Origin: Micrococcaceae bacterium UBA3381
GTDB lineage: Bacteria; Actinomycetota; Actinomycetes; Actinomycetales; Micrococcaceae
Direction: 5' to 3'
Assembly: GCA_002358975.1 (NCBI GenBank)
Contig: DEPX01000221.1
Span: forward strand, 1 to 7,986
Length of the DNA: 7,986 nt
The notes beneath the pieces are model-generated. The model was given only the letters and a program-made list of their open reading frames with translations. It was not told where the DNA came from and searched no databases. A program made the position numbers and the translations under genes. Numbering within the stretch: position 1 is the first letter of the stretch; the number at the start of each line of letters is the position of its first letter. This document shows, one piece after another, positions 1 to 5,864 of this stretch.

Positions 1-486
1 GCAGCCGATGAGATGAGCCCCACGGCCCCGCGTATCCTATCGGTGCAGATCCCTGTGGATAAGATCGGTGAGGTCATTGGCCCGAAGGGCAAGATGATCA
101 ATCAGATCCAGGAAGACACCGGCGCGGATATCAGCATTGAAGATGACGGTACCGTGCTCATCGGGTCGGCTGAAGGTAAAGCCGCCGAAGAGGCACGTGA
201 CACCATTAATGCCATCGCTAACCCGCAGGTTCCAGAGGTCGGTGAACGTTACCTGGGCACAGTGGTAAAAACCACGAGTTTCGGTGCCTTCATCTCACTT
301 ACCCCGGGCAAAGACGGTCTGCTACATATCTCTGAACTTCGTAAACTCAACGACGGTAAACGCGTTGAAAACGTCGACGACGTCGTAGCGGTCGGCAGTA
401 AACTCCAAGTCGAAATCGCCAAGGTTGACGATCGTGGCAAACTCTCGTTGGTCCCTGTCATCGATGAAAATGGTGAAGAAGGCTAA
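1..486 (+). CDS. pnp: Polyribonucleotide nucleotidyltransferase (PNPase), 3' part only
   Basis: This is the C-terminal 161 residues of PNPase, the cytosolic phosphorolytic 3'-to-5' exoribonuclease of mRNA decay. The frame is open from base 1, so the two catalytic RNase PH domains lie upstream of the window. The visible part begins at the linker into the KH domain: the RNA-gripping GxxG loop is GPKG at visible residues 27-30, within GEVIGPKGKMIN. An S1 domain spans about residues 78-149, recognisable from GERYLGTVV, SFGAFISL and DGLLHISEL, ending in GKLSLV. The protein stops about 12 residues after S1 with a short acidic tail. The family assignment is certain; only the start is missing. A methionine at base 13 is internal, not a start. 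A strong terminator follows, so this gene probably ends its own transcript instead of being cotranscribed with dapB. Confidence 0.97.
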   Translation, partial: AADEMSPTAPRILSVQIPVDKIGEVIGPKGKMINQIQEDTGADISIEDDGTVLIGSAEGKAAEEARDTINAIANPQVPEVGERYLGTVVKTTSFGAFISLTPGKDGLLHISELRKLNDGKRVENVDDVVAVGSKLQVEIAKVDDRGKLSLVPVIDENGEEG

Positions 487-501
487 AACCTTGCAACCAT
501 G

Positions 502-548
502 AAACCGCCGGGTTGGACACAGTGTTCGACCCGGCGGTTTCGTCTTTT
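502..548 (+). terminator. Intrinsic terminator after pnp
   Basis: A perfect 12-bp stem is seen: AAACCGCCGGGT at 502-513 pairs with ACCCGGCGGTTT at 529-540. The loop can continue pairing (G515-C527, A517-T525, C518-G524 plus G-T wobbles) to leave a five-base loop at 519-523. A short T-rich tract (CGTCTTTT) follows at 541-548. It lies 15 bases after the pnp stop. The stem begins with AAA on its upstream arm, so it could also act on antisense transcripts, though that direction has only a short run of T after the stem. Confidence 0.9.
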
Positions 549-580
549 GCACAACATGAGCAGCCCGACTGCGTGTCCAG

Positions 581-594
581 TAGAATCGAACCCA
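581..594 (+). promoter_or_regulatory. Probable leaderless promoter of dapB (-10 TAGAAT)
   Basis: TAGAAT at 581-586 matches the actinobacterial TANNNT -10 element. Exactly seven bases separate it from the ATG at 594, which puts the expected transcription start on or beside the A of the start codon. No Shine-Dalgarno sequence is visible before that ATG. Together these suggest a leaderless mRNA. No good -35 box is seen at the usual distance (about 557-564). This is inference from spacing only. Confidence 0.6.
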
Positions 595-1370
595 TGTCAA
601 TGTATCCAGCTACAACATCAGATCCAATCAAGGTTGCCCTCGTGGGTGCCACTGGCAAAATGGGACAATATGCCAGTGCAGCCATCAAGTCGTCTGACGA
701 CCTCGAACTTGTGGCCGAACTGGCATCACAAGACTCACTGGATAACATTCTTTCTTCAGAAGCCACTCATGTTTTGGACCTGACAGTTCCCACCGTGTCA
801 CCACAGATTGTTGAATTTGCCGTCGAGAATAGTCTGCACGTGGTCGTGGGCACCTCAGGGTGGACCGAAGATAAACGCCAAGCTTTGCAAAACCAACTAG
901 CTGATCATCCCAACGTCGGTGCGTTAATTGCTCCAAACTTTTCAATCGGTTCGGTTTTAGCCACCCGCTTTGCTGCGTTGGCCGCCCCATATTTTGACTC
1001 CGTAGAGCTCATTGAAATGCATCACCCCAATAAGGTTGACGCACCATCAGGCACGGCCGTGCGTACAGCAGAAATGATTGCCGCAGCCCGACAATCAGCG
1101 GGGGTTAGCCCATCGCCTGATGCCACACAACATGATCCAGACCATGCGCGAGGCGCGACGGTATCTGGCATCAACGTCCACGCTGTACGGTTGGCAGGCC
1201 TAGAAGCCCACCAAGAAGTTCTTATGGGCAGCCCCGGTCAACAACTTATTTTGCGTCACGACGCTTTCGACCGATCATCTTATATGCCCGGCGTGCTCCT
1301 TGGCTTGCGCACCGTGGCCTCTCGTCCCGGCTTATCTTATGGGCTCGATGCCTACCTAGAACTGGACTAA
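594..1370 (+). CDS. dapB: 4-hydroxy-tetrahydrodipicolinate reductase
   Basis: DapB reduces 4-hydroxy-tetrahydrodipicolinate to tetrahydrodipicolinate with NAD(P)H in the cytosol, the second step of the diaminopimelate/lysine branch. The N-terminal Rossmann domain carries the dinucleotide loop VGATGKMGQ at residues 17-25, followed by VVGTSGWT at 84-91 and APNFSIG at 113-119. The catalytic signature HHPNKVDAPSGTA lies at residues 133-145, with the two histidines at 133-134 and K137. The 258-residue length is normal for the family. I chose the ATG at 594 because the frame upstream runs only to a TTG inside the pnp terminator hairpin, and because a -10 element sits seven bases before 594. An ATG two codons later (600) is an alternative. 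The gene is followed after six bases by a small membrane TPR gene, probably in the same transcript. An M16-family peptidase gene often found between pnp and dapB in relatives is absent. Confidence 0.96.
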   Translation: MSMYPATTSDPIKVALVGATGKMGQYASAAIKSSDDLELVAELASQDSLDNILSSEATHVLDLTVPTVSPQIVEFAVENSLHVVVGTSGWTEDKRQALQNQLADHPNVGALIAPNFSIGSVLATRFAALAAPYFDSVELIEMHHPNKVDAPSGTAVRTAEMIAAARQSAGVSPSPDATQHDPDHARGATVSGINVHAVRLAGLEAHQEVLMGSPGQQLILRHDAFDRSSYMPGVLLGLRTVASRPGLSYGLDAYLELD

Positions 1371-1376
1371 TACATA

Positions 1377-1814
1377 ATGAAAAATAAAATTGTCGCGATA
1401 TTGTTGGCGGTACTCACGCTACTATTTGCCTCTCTGGCCCTCTGGTCTGCGCTAGCTTTTTTACTTGCCGAAAATTGGATCGCTAATGTGCTAGGTGTTG
1501 CCGTGGTGGCTATTGTTGTCTTCGGCATTTGGTCACTGGTTAGAGAGCTTCGCTTTGGTGCAAACACGGAAAAACTAGCACGCATTTTAGAAACCGAAGG
1601 CAAGCTGCCGGAGGACACGCTACCGCGAGTTCGAGGTCGTATCGATCGTGATGCAGCGGATCGGGAATTTGAAATCTACCGCGCCGAAACGGAATCGGAC
1701 CCTGATAATTGGCGTAGTTGGTATCGTCTCGGATTAGCTTACGACGCAGCAGGTGACCGCAAGCGTGCCCGCGCTGCGCTACGCGATGCTATTACCATGT
1801 TTCGAAGTGCCTAA
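1377..1814 (+). CDS. Small membrane protein with cytosolic TPR motif, function unknown
   Basis: The 145-residue product has two hydrophobic helices, at about residues 5-31 and 34-54, joined by a very short loop. Lysines at positions 2 and 4 and the RELR run after the second helix predict both ends in the cytosol. The soluble part is charged, and residues 110-143 form one clear TPR-like helix pair (WYRLGLAYDAAGD followed by ARAALRDAI). A helical stretch at about 62-106 may be a degenerate partner. One TPR alone usually needs partners, so a scaffold or adaptor role is an inference. No catalytic motif is seen. It starts six bases after dapB with no real Shine-Dalgarno, which suggests translational coupling. 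Similar small TPR membrane proteins occur beside dapB in other Micrococcales as far as I recall, so it is probably a conserved gene. Its stop overlaps that of the gene on the other strand. Confidence 0.85.
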   Translation: MKNKIVAILLAVLTLLFASLALWSALAFLLAENWIANVLGVAVVAIVVFGIWSLVRELRFGANTEKLARILETEGKLPEDTLPRVRGRIDRDAADREFEIYRAETESDPDNWRSWYRLGLAYDAAGDRKRARAALRDAITMFRSA

Positions 1815-3034
1815 GACTTTTCTTTTGCCACGTTAGAGATTTTACGTAGCATAGCCTCTAACGGGCCTCGAACACCGGCAAAGTACACGACGACACCAAT
1901 AACCACTACGATACCCCAGTGCACCCCGAGCATTATCCAAGCATCCGACCACAATGGATTATCGGCCTGCATCGTTTGTGACCAATTGGTTGGCCATGCA
2001 GCTGTAATAAGCACATGTACTACGTAGGCTGTCAAAGCAACCATGCCGGTGGCGGAAAGCGGGAACAGTACTTTGCGTAATAGTCCACTGCGAGTCAAAA
2101 CTAGGAACAGCCCGATGATGCCAATGGCAGCCCCTGTAGTGGAATAGATATCCAAAGGGGCCCCGGAATGCGGTATGGCTAAGCCAAACCATTGTGGAGC
2201 ACCCATTACCAGGTCGGTGTTAATACCAGCACCAGTTGAAGCCATGGCAGGCAGCTGATCGGCTGGCACAGCTGTGGTGTGACTAATACGAGCAGCAAAG
2301 GACGGTTCTGTCAGGAGCCAGCGTCCCACTCCACGAAATGCTAAATAACAACCGGCACCACAGGCTAATAGACACAAACCTGTAGAAAGTTTAGTTAAAT
2401 TCGTCCGGCCTATGGCCATGCCGATCAGTATGTAGCCCAAAAATGAAATCACTGGATAATAACCGGTGAAGATAATATCCCATAACGTCAATCCAGGTTG
2501 CTGTAGGACGTCAAATAATGTCGGAGAGTTCCATAATCGCCAATTTTCGGCATAGGCGGTAGCACCACCGGCTTGTACCTGCATAAATCGTGTCAGTACT
2601 CCGTGGACTAATGGTGCAAGTATCACCCAGCTGATCGCGGTGATCGTTAGAGCACGTTTAGATAGGTTGATAAACCACATCGCGAGCAAAAACAATACCC
2701 CGTAATGCACCAGAATAATCGCGACACTGGAACCTGCCAGACCCAACAACAAACCAATGACTAGCAAGACGATTGCACGTAGTGCCAGTTGTACTCTTGA
2801 TGCCCAGATATCCGTAGCGTTTTTAGTCAGCAACGTGAGACCAACCCCGGCCAACACCACAAATAGTGCTGATGAAACCCCAGTAAGACTAACTCCAACC
2901 CATGTCGGTGTAAGTGCCCCAGACGGGTCCGCTTGCAAGAGAGGAAAAACATGGGTGGCAATCATCCCCAGGATCGCCACGGCACGGGCAGCATCGAGCC
3001 CTGTGATGCGGCCGGGAGCATCTAAACGACGCAT
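1811..3034 (-). CDS. Polytopic membrane acyltransferase-like protein (HGSNAT-catalytic/DUF418 type)
   Basis: The 407-residue product is an integral membrane protein with about ten hydrophobic helices (roughly 15-33, 50-70, 82-103, 105-123, 127-145, 190-209, 214-233, 297-314, 328-347, 367-386). Its N-terminus reads GRITGLDAARAVAILGMIATH, residues 8-28, which matches proteins annotated as heparan-alpha-glucosaminide N-acetyltransferase domain or YeiB/DUF418-like. H28 and H110 (LVHYG) are candidate functional histidines. The C-terminal PLSATGMVALTAYVVH at 325-340 fits the DUF418 pattern. Such proteins are thought to move acyl groups across the membrane onto extracytoplasmic glycans, but the substrate here is unknown. 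A TTG at 3043 would add three residues. I prefer the ATG at 3034 because AGAAAG (minus strand, 3044-3049) matches the 16S tail complement nine bases upstream. The gene runs against its neighbours and looks like an accessory insertion between the dapB and dapA blocks. Confidence 0.85.
   Translation of the reverse strand: MRRLDAPGRITGLDAARAVAILGMIATHVFPLLQADPSGALTPTWVGVSLTGVSSALFVVLAGVGLTLLTKNATDIWASRVQLALRAIVLLVIGLLLGLAGSSVAIILVHYGVLFLLAMWFINLSKRALTITAISWVILAPLVHGVLTRFMQVQAGGATAYAENWRLWNSPTLFDVLQQPGLTLWDIIFTGYYPVISFLGYILIGMAIGRTNLTKLSTGLCLLACGAGCYLAFRGVGRWLLTEPSFAARISHTTAVPADQLPAMASTGAGINTDLVMGAPQWFGLAIPHSGAPLDIYSTTGAAIGIIGLFLVLTRSGLLRKVLFPLSATGMVALTAYVVHVLITAAWPTNWSQTMQADNPLWSDAWIMLGVHWGIVVVIGVVVYFAGVRGPLEAMLRKISNVAKEKS
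1831..1863. repeat. Inverted repeat in the convergent 3' overlap region
   Basis: CGTTAGAG at 1831-1838 is perfectly repeated in reverse complement as CTCTAACG at 1856-1863, with a 17-base loop. Allowing a bulged A at 1830 adds three pairs (GCC at 1827-1829 with GGC at 1864-1866). It lies inside the last codons of the minus-strand acyltransferase-like gene and 17 bases past the plus-strand TPR gene stop. No T-tract follows it in either direction, so it is not a canonical intrinsic terminator. A role in ending or stabilising the convergent transcripts is only a possibility. Confidence 0.4.
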
Positions 3035-3105
3035 GCAGTACAACTTTCTGGTGAAGGCTGATCATCCCAAAACGATATTTGAATGACCTATGATGTTTTC
3101 GACTA

Positions 3106-3133
3106 TTCTCACAGGTAGGCTTACGACTATAAG
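3106..3133 (+). promoter_or_regulatory. Candidate promoter for dapA
   Basis: TATAAG at 3128-3133 could be a -10 box, with a weak -35 candidate TTCTCA at 3106-3111 and a 16-base spacer. It would start transcription near 3140, giving a short leader that contains the GGTGA ribosome-binding site. TATGAT at 3089-3094 is a rival -10 box but lacks a recognisable -35. Confidence 0.35.
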
Positions 3134-3135
3134 CC
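3118..3135. repeat. Inverted repeat GGCTTA-N6-TAAGCC in the divergent promoter region
   Basis: Perfect six-base arms (3118-3123 and 3130-3135) flank a six-base centre. The repeat lies between the divergent acyltransferase-like gene and dapA and covers the candidate -10 boxes of both directions, a position suited to an operator. The arms are short, so chance or promoter symmetry alone could explain it. Confidence 0.35.
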
Positions 3136-3153
3136 AGACATACCCAAGATCAA
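3126..3153 (-). promoter_or_regulatory. Candidate promoter for the acyltransferase-like gene
   Basis: On the minus strand, TTGATC (3148-3153) and TATAGT (3126-3131) are separated by 16 bases. They share four of six and five of six bases with the sigma-70-type consensus hexamers. A start near 3119 would give a leader of about 85 bases before the ATG at 3034. This is a match by eye only. Confidence 0.4.
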
Positions 3154-3158
3154 GCAAT

Positions 3159-3163
3159 GGTGA
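3159..3163 (+). promoter_or_regulatory. Ribosome-binding site deciding the dapA start
   Basis: GGTGA matches part of the 16S tail complement (AGGTGA) and lies seven bases before the ATG at 3171. It supports that start over the in-frame ATG at 3090, which would add 27 residues unlike any DapA N-terminus I know. Confidence 0.65.
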
Positions 3164-3170
3164 CGATTTA

Positions 3171-4061
3171 ATGACTGATGCAATTTTTGGCACGATGGTG
3201 CCGGCCATGGTGACGCCTTTTACCGAAACCGGTGAACTGGACCTTGACGCCACCCAAGCGCTGGCAAGCTATCTGGTGAATCACGGTGCCGACGGGATAG
3301 TGGCAACCGGTACAACTGGTGAGACATCCACGCTAACCGATGATGAAAACATTAAGGTCTTCGAAGCCATCGTTGAAGCTGTAGGGGGCCGAGCCAAGGT
3401 GGTTGCCGGAACCGGCATGAACGATACGGCCCATTCGGCATATCTTTCTAAGCGTACTGAGGCTGCAGGTGTCGATGGCCTATTGTTAGTCACCCCGTAT
3501 TACAACAAACCGAATCAGGCCGGAATCCAGGCGCATTTTGAACACATTGCCTCGGCAACGGATCTACCAGCCATGCTGTACGATATTCCGGGTCGATCGG
3601 TGATGCCTATCGAGCCTGAAACCATTATTGCATTGTCACAGCATCCAAATATTGTGGCACTCAAAGATGCGAAGTCGGACTATCAGTCAACGACCCTAGT
3701 GCTGGCCAACACGGATCTGACCGTTTATTCAGGCGATGACGGACTAACCTTGCCACTCATGGCGGCCGGTGCTGTTGGCGTAGTCTCGGTATCCGGACAC
3801 GTAGCCCCTGGTACATACCGCCAACTGGTGGACGCTGCCAGAGCCGGAGATTTTGCTGCGGCTCGTCAAAAACACTTTGAACTAGACCCAATCCAACGTG
3901 CCGTTATGACACATATTCAAGGCGCAGTGGCCGCTAAAACGGTTTTGCAATGGCAAGGTGTGATCCCATCAGCGCGTGTGCGTCTACCTTTGGTTGCTGC
4001 AACTGAACAGGAACAAGCTAGTATCAAGGCAGACCTTGCCGAAGCCGCCATCCACCTGTAA
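3171..4061 (+). CDS. dapA: 4-hydroxy-tetrahydrodipicolinate synthase
   Basis: DapA condenses pyruvate with aspartate-4-semialdehyde, the first committed step of the diaminopimelate/lysine branch, in the cytosol. It is a class I aldolase-type TIM barrel of 296 residues, the usual length. The Schiff-base lysine is K165 (IVALKDAKSD). The other active-site residues fall at a constant offset of four from E. coli numbering: T48 in GTTGE (47-51), Y111 in TPYYNKP, Y137 and R142 in LYDIPGR. The family start pattern FGTMVPAMVTPF is at residues 6-17. The start at 3171 has GGTGA seven bases upstream and fits the family N-terminus. The product feeds DapB, encoded 1.8 kb upstream, but the two genes are split by an oppositely oriented gene. 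The RNase J gene follows after 51 bases with no terminator seen, so the two are probably cotranscribed. thyX, often just upstream of dapA in relatives, is absent. Confidence 0.97.
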   Translation: MTDAIFGTMVPAMVTPFTETGELDLDATQALASYLVNHGADGIVATGTTGETSTLTDDENIKVFEAIVEAVGGRAKVVAGTGMNDTAHSAYLSKRTEAAGVDGLLLVTPYYNKPNQAGIQAHFEHIASATDLPAMLYDIPGRSVMPIEPETIIALSQHPNIVALKDAKSDYQSTTLVLANTDLTVYSGDDGLTLPLMAAGAVGVVSVSGHVAPGTYRQLVDAARAGDFAAARQKHFELDPIQRAVMTHIQGAVAAKTVLQWQGVIPSARVRLPLVAATEQEQASIKADLAEAAIHL

Positions 4062-4095
4062 ACGTACATTCTGACCGTAGCCACACACTTTTATC

Positions 4096-4101
4096 GGAGG
4101 A
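4096..4101 (+). promoter_or_regulatory. Strong ribosome-binding site of the RNase J gene
   Basis: GGAGGA at 4096-4101 is the strongest Shine-Dalgarno match in the window, 11 bases before the ATG at 4113. The 4062-4112 gap shows no hairpin terminator, consistent with readthrough from dapA. Confidence 0.8.
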
Positions 4102-4112
4102 AATTCGCGACC

Positions 4113-5801
4113 ATGACCCAAACTCAAGAACTGGCCCACCCACCTAAACTTCGTGACGGTACGTGCCGTATCGTTCCGCTGGGAGGGCTTGGCGATGTTG
4201 GTCGCAATATGACGGTATTTGAACTCAACGGCAAATTGCTTATAGTCGATGCCGGCGTATTATTTCCTGAAGAAGTTCAGCCCGGTGTCGATTTAATTCT
4301 GCCGGACTTTGAATACATTAAACATCGACTGCATGATGTTGTAGCGATCGTGCTGACACACGGTCACGAAGACCATATAGGTGCGGTGCCGTATCTTCTT
4401 CGGCTCAACCCAGATATCCCGTTGATCGGCACGCAGCTGACCCTAGCACTTGTAGAATCTAAGCTGCAGCAGCATCGGATCAAACCGCTAACATTGCAAG
4501 CAGAAGACGGCGGACGCGAGCAACTTGGCCCGTTCAACTTAGAGTTCATCGCGGTCAACCATTCAATCCCGGATTCGTTAGCTTTGGCCATCCGAACCGA
4601 TGCGGGCACCATTTTACATACTGGGGATTTCAAAATGGATCAGCTGCCGCTCGATGGTCGAATTACTGACCTGCGCGCCTTTGCCCGGTTGGGCGAAGAG
4701 GGCGTGGACTTATTCATGACCGACTCGACCAACGCTGAAGTTCCAGGGTTTACCCCCACGGAAAAAGACATCGGTCCGGTTATCGAACAACATATCGGCC
4801 AAGCACAACGACGGGTCATTGTGGCTTCATTTGCCTCACATGTACACCGCGTACAACAAGTACTCGATGCTGCAGTCAAGAATGGCCGCAAGGTCGCTTT
4901 TGTAGGTCGTTCCATGGTCAACAACATGGGTATCGCCGCCAAACTTGGATACCTTGACGTACCCGCCGATACCGTCATTGAGCTCAAAAACGTGAACAAC
5001 TACGCTGACCACGAAGTAGTCCTGATGTCTACCGGTTCCCAAGGGGAGCCCATGGCGGCGCTTTCTCGGATGGCCAACGACGAACATCGCCAGATCACTA
5101 TTCAGCCGGACGATTTGGTCATTCTTGCATCGTCACTGATCCCAGGCAATGAGAACGCCGTCACCCGCGTGATCAACGGGCTGATGAAACTTGGCGCGAA
5201 TGTGATTCACAAAGGCAACGCACAGGTGCATGTCTCAGGCCATGCCTCCGAAGGCGAACTACTGTACTGCTACAACATCGTGCAACCAAAAAATGTACTA
5301 CCTATTCATGGCGAAACCCGCCATCTCATGGCTAATGGGCGTATTGCTGAAGCCACTGGTGTGCCCAAGGAAAACGTTATTATCACCGGCGATGGCGGGG
5401 TTATTGATTTGCACGGCGGCATTGCGCGCGAAGTCGGCGAAATCCCTTGCGAGTATATTTACGTCGATGGACGATCCATTGGTCATGTTACTGAAGATGA
5501 CCTAAAAGACCGGCAAGTTCTGGGCGAAGAAGGTTTTATCTCGGTCATTGCCGTTATTGATCGCCAGACCCATACCATTATCTCAGGTCCAGAAATTCAT
5601 TCCCGAGGAGTGGCCGAAGACGACGGTGTCTTCGATGCGATTAAACCCAAGATCATCCAAGCGCTTGAAGAGGCGGCAGCATCAGATAACGGCCATTCTA
5701 AACACCAGCTGCAACAGATGATGCGTCGAACCCTGGGAGCATGGGTGGCACGCAAGTTACGGCGTCGTTCTATGATTGTCCCAATTGTCATCGAAGCATA
5801 A
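4113..5801 (+). CDS. rnj: Ribonuclease J (metallo-beta-lactamase/beta-CASP RNase)
   Basis: RNase J is a zinc-dependent endonuclease and 5'-to-3' exonuclease of mRNA decay and rRNA/mRNA maturation in the cytosol. The 562-residue length is typical. The metallo-beta-lactamase core shows HGHEDH at residues 83-88, H150 in VNHSIPDS, and HTGDFKMD at 169-176 with metal-ligand D172. The beta-CASP part carries TDSTNAE (203-209) and VSGHASEGE (374-382), and the closing metal histidine H399 is in PIHGETRH. The C-terminal domain after about residue 440 ends in a basic helix (RKLRRRS). All expected metal ligands are present, so it should be active. It follows dapA by 51 bases and has a strong GGAGGA ribosome-binding site. 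A dapA-rnj-ftsK order is common in actinobacteria. No hairpin terminator is evident between it and ftsK. Confidence 0.97.
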   Translation: MTQTQELAHPPKLRDGTCRIVPLGGLGDVGRNMTVFELNGKLLIVDAGVLFPEEVQPGVDLILPDFEYIKHRLHDVVAIVLTHGHEDHIGAVPYLLRLNPDIPLIGTQLTLALVESKLQQHRIKPLTLQAEDGGREQLGPFNLEFIAVNHSIPDSLALAIRTDAGTILHTGDFKMDQLPLDGRITDLRAFARLGEEGVDLFMTDSTNAEVPGFTPTEKDIGPVIEQHIGQAQRRVIVASFASHVHRVQQVLDAAVKNGRKVAFVGRSMVNNMGIAAKLGYLDVPADTVIELKNVNNYADHEVVLMSTGSQGEPMAALSRMANDEHRQITIQPDDLVILASSLIPGNENAVTRVINGLMKLGANVIHKGNAQVHVSGHASEGELLYCYNIVQPKNVLPIHGETRHLMANGRIAEATGVPKENVIITGDGGVIDLHGGIAREVGEIPCEYIYVDGRSIGHVTEDDLKDRQVLGEEGFISVIAVIDRQTHTIISGPEIHSRGVAEDDGVFDAIKPKIIQALEEAAASDNGHSKHQLQQMMRRTLGAWVARKLRRRSMIVPIVIEA

Positions 5802-5850
5802 AATTTTCGGCAATTCCGGCTATGATGCGGCCTTATCCAGTCAAAAGCGG

Positions 5851-5864
5851 TAGCCTAGACGGTA
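5851..5864 (+). promoter_or_regulatory. Possible leaderless promoter of ftsK (-10 TAGCCT)
   Basis: TAGCCT at 5851-5856 fits TANNNT and is seven bases before the ATG at 5864, the same geometry as at dapB. No Shine-Dalgarno precedes the ATG. No -35 box is evident. The match is weaker than at dapB, because TANNNT alone is permissive. Confidence 0.4.

Noticed and set aside
513..593. Longer dapB starting at the TTG at 513
   Set aside because: The TTG lies inside the pnp terminator hairpin, and the 27 extra residues have no family counterpart; the ATG at 594 has a -10 box at leaderless spacing.
487..593. Lysine riboswitch or other structured leader before dapB
   Set aside because: The spacer is taken up by the pnp terminator and the -10 region, leaving too little room for a lysine riboswitch of well over 150 bases.
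322..766. Minus-strand and alternate-frame open frames spanning pnp, its terminator and early dapB
   Set aside because: They cross the terminator hairpin and two confirmed genes, with no protein family resemblance.
4062..4112. Possible terminator or separate promoter between dapA and the RNase J gene
   Set aside because: No stem with a T-tract is visible. TACATT at 4065-4070 is a poor -10 without a -35, so cotranscription is the simpler reading.
5802..5863. AAATTTT run after the RNase J gene as a terminator
   Set aside because: No stable stem precedes the T-run.
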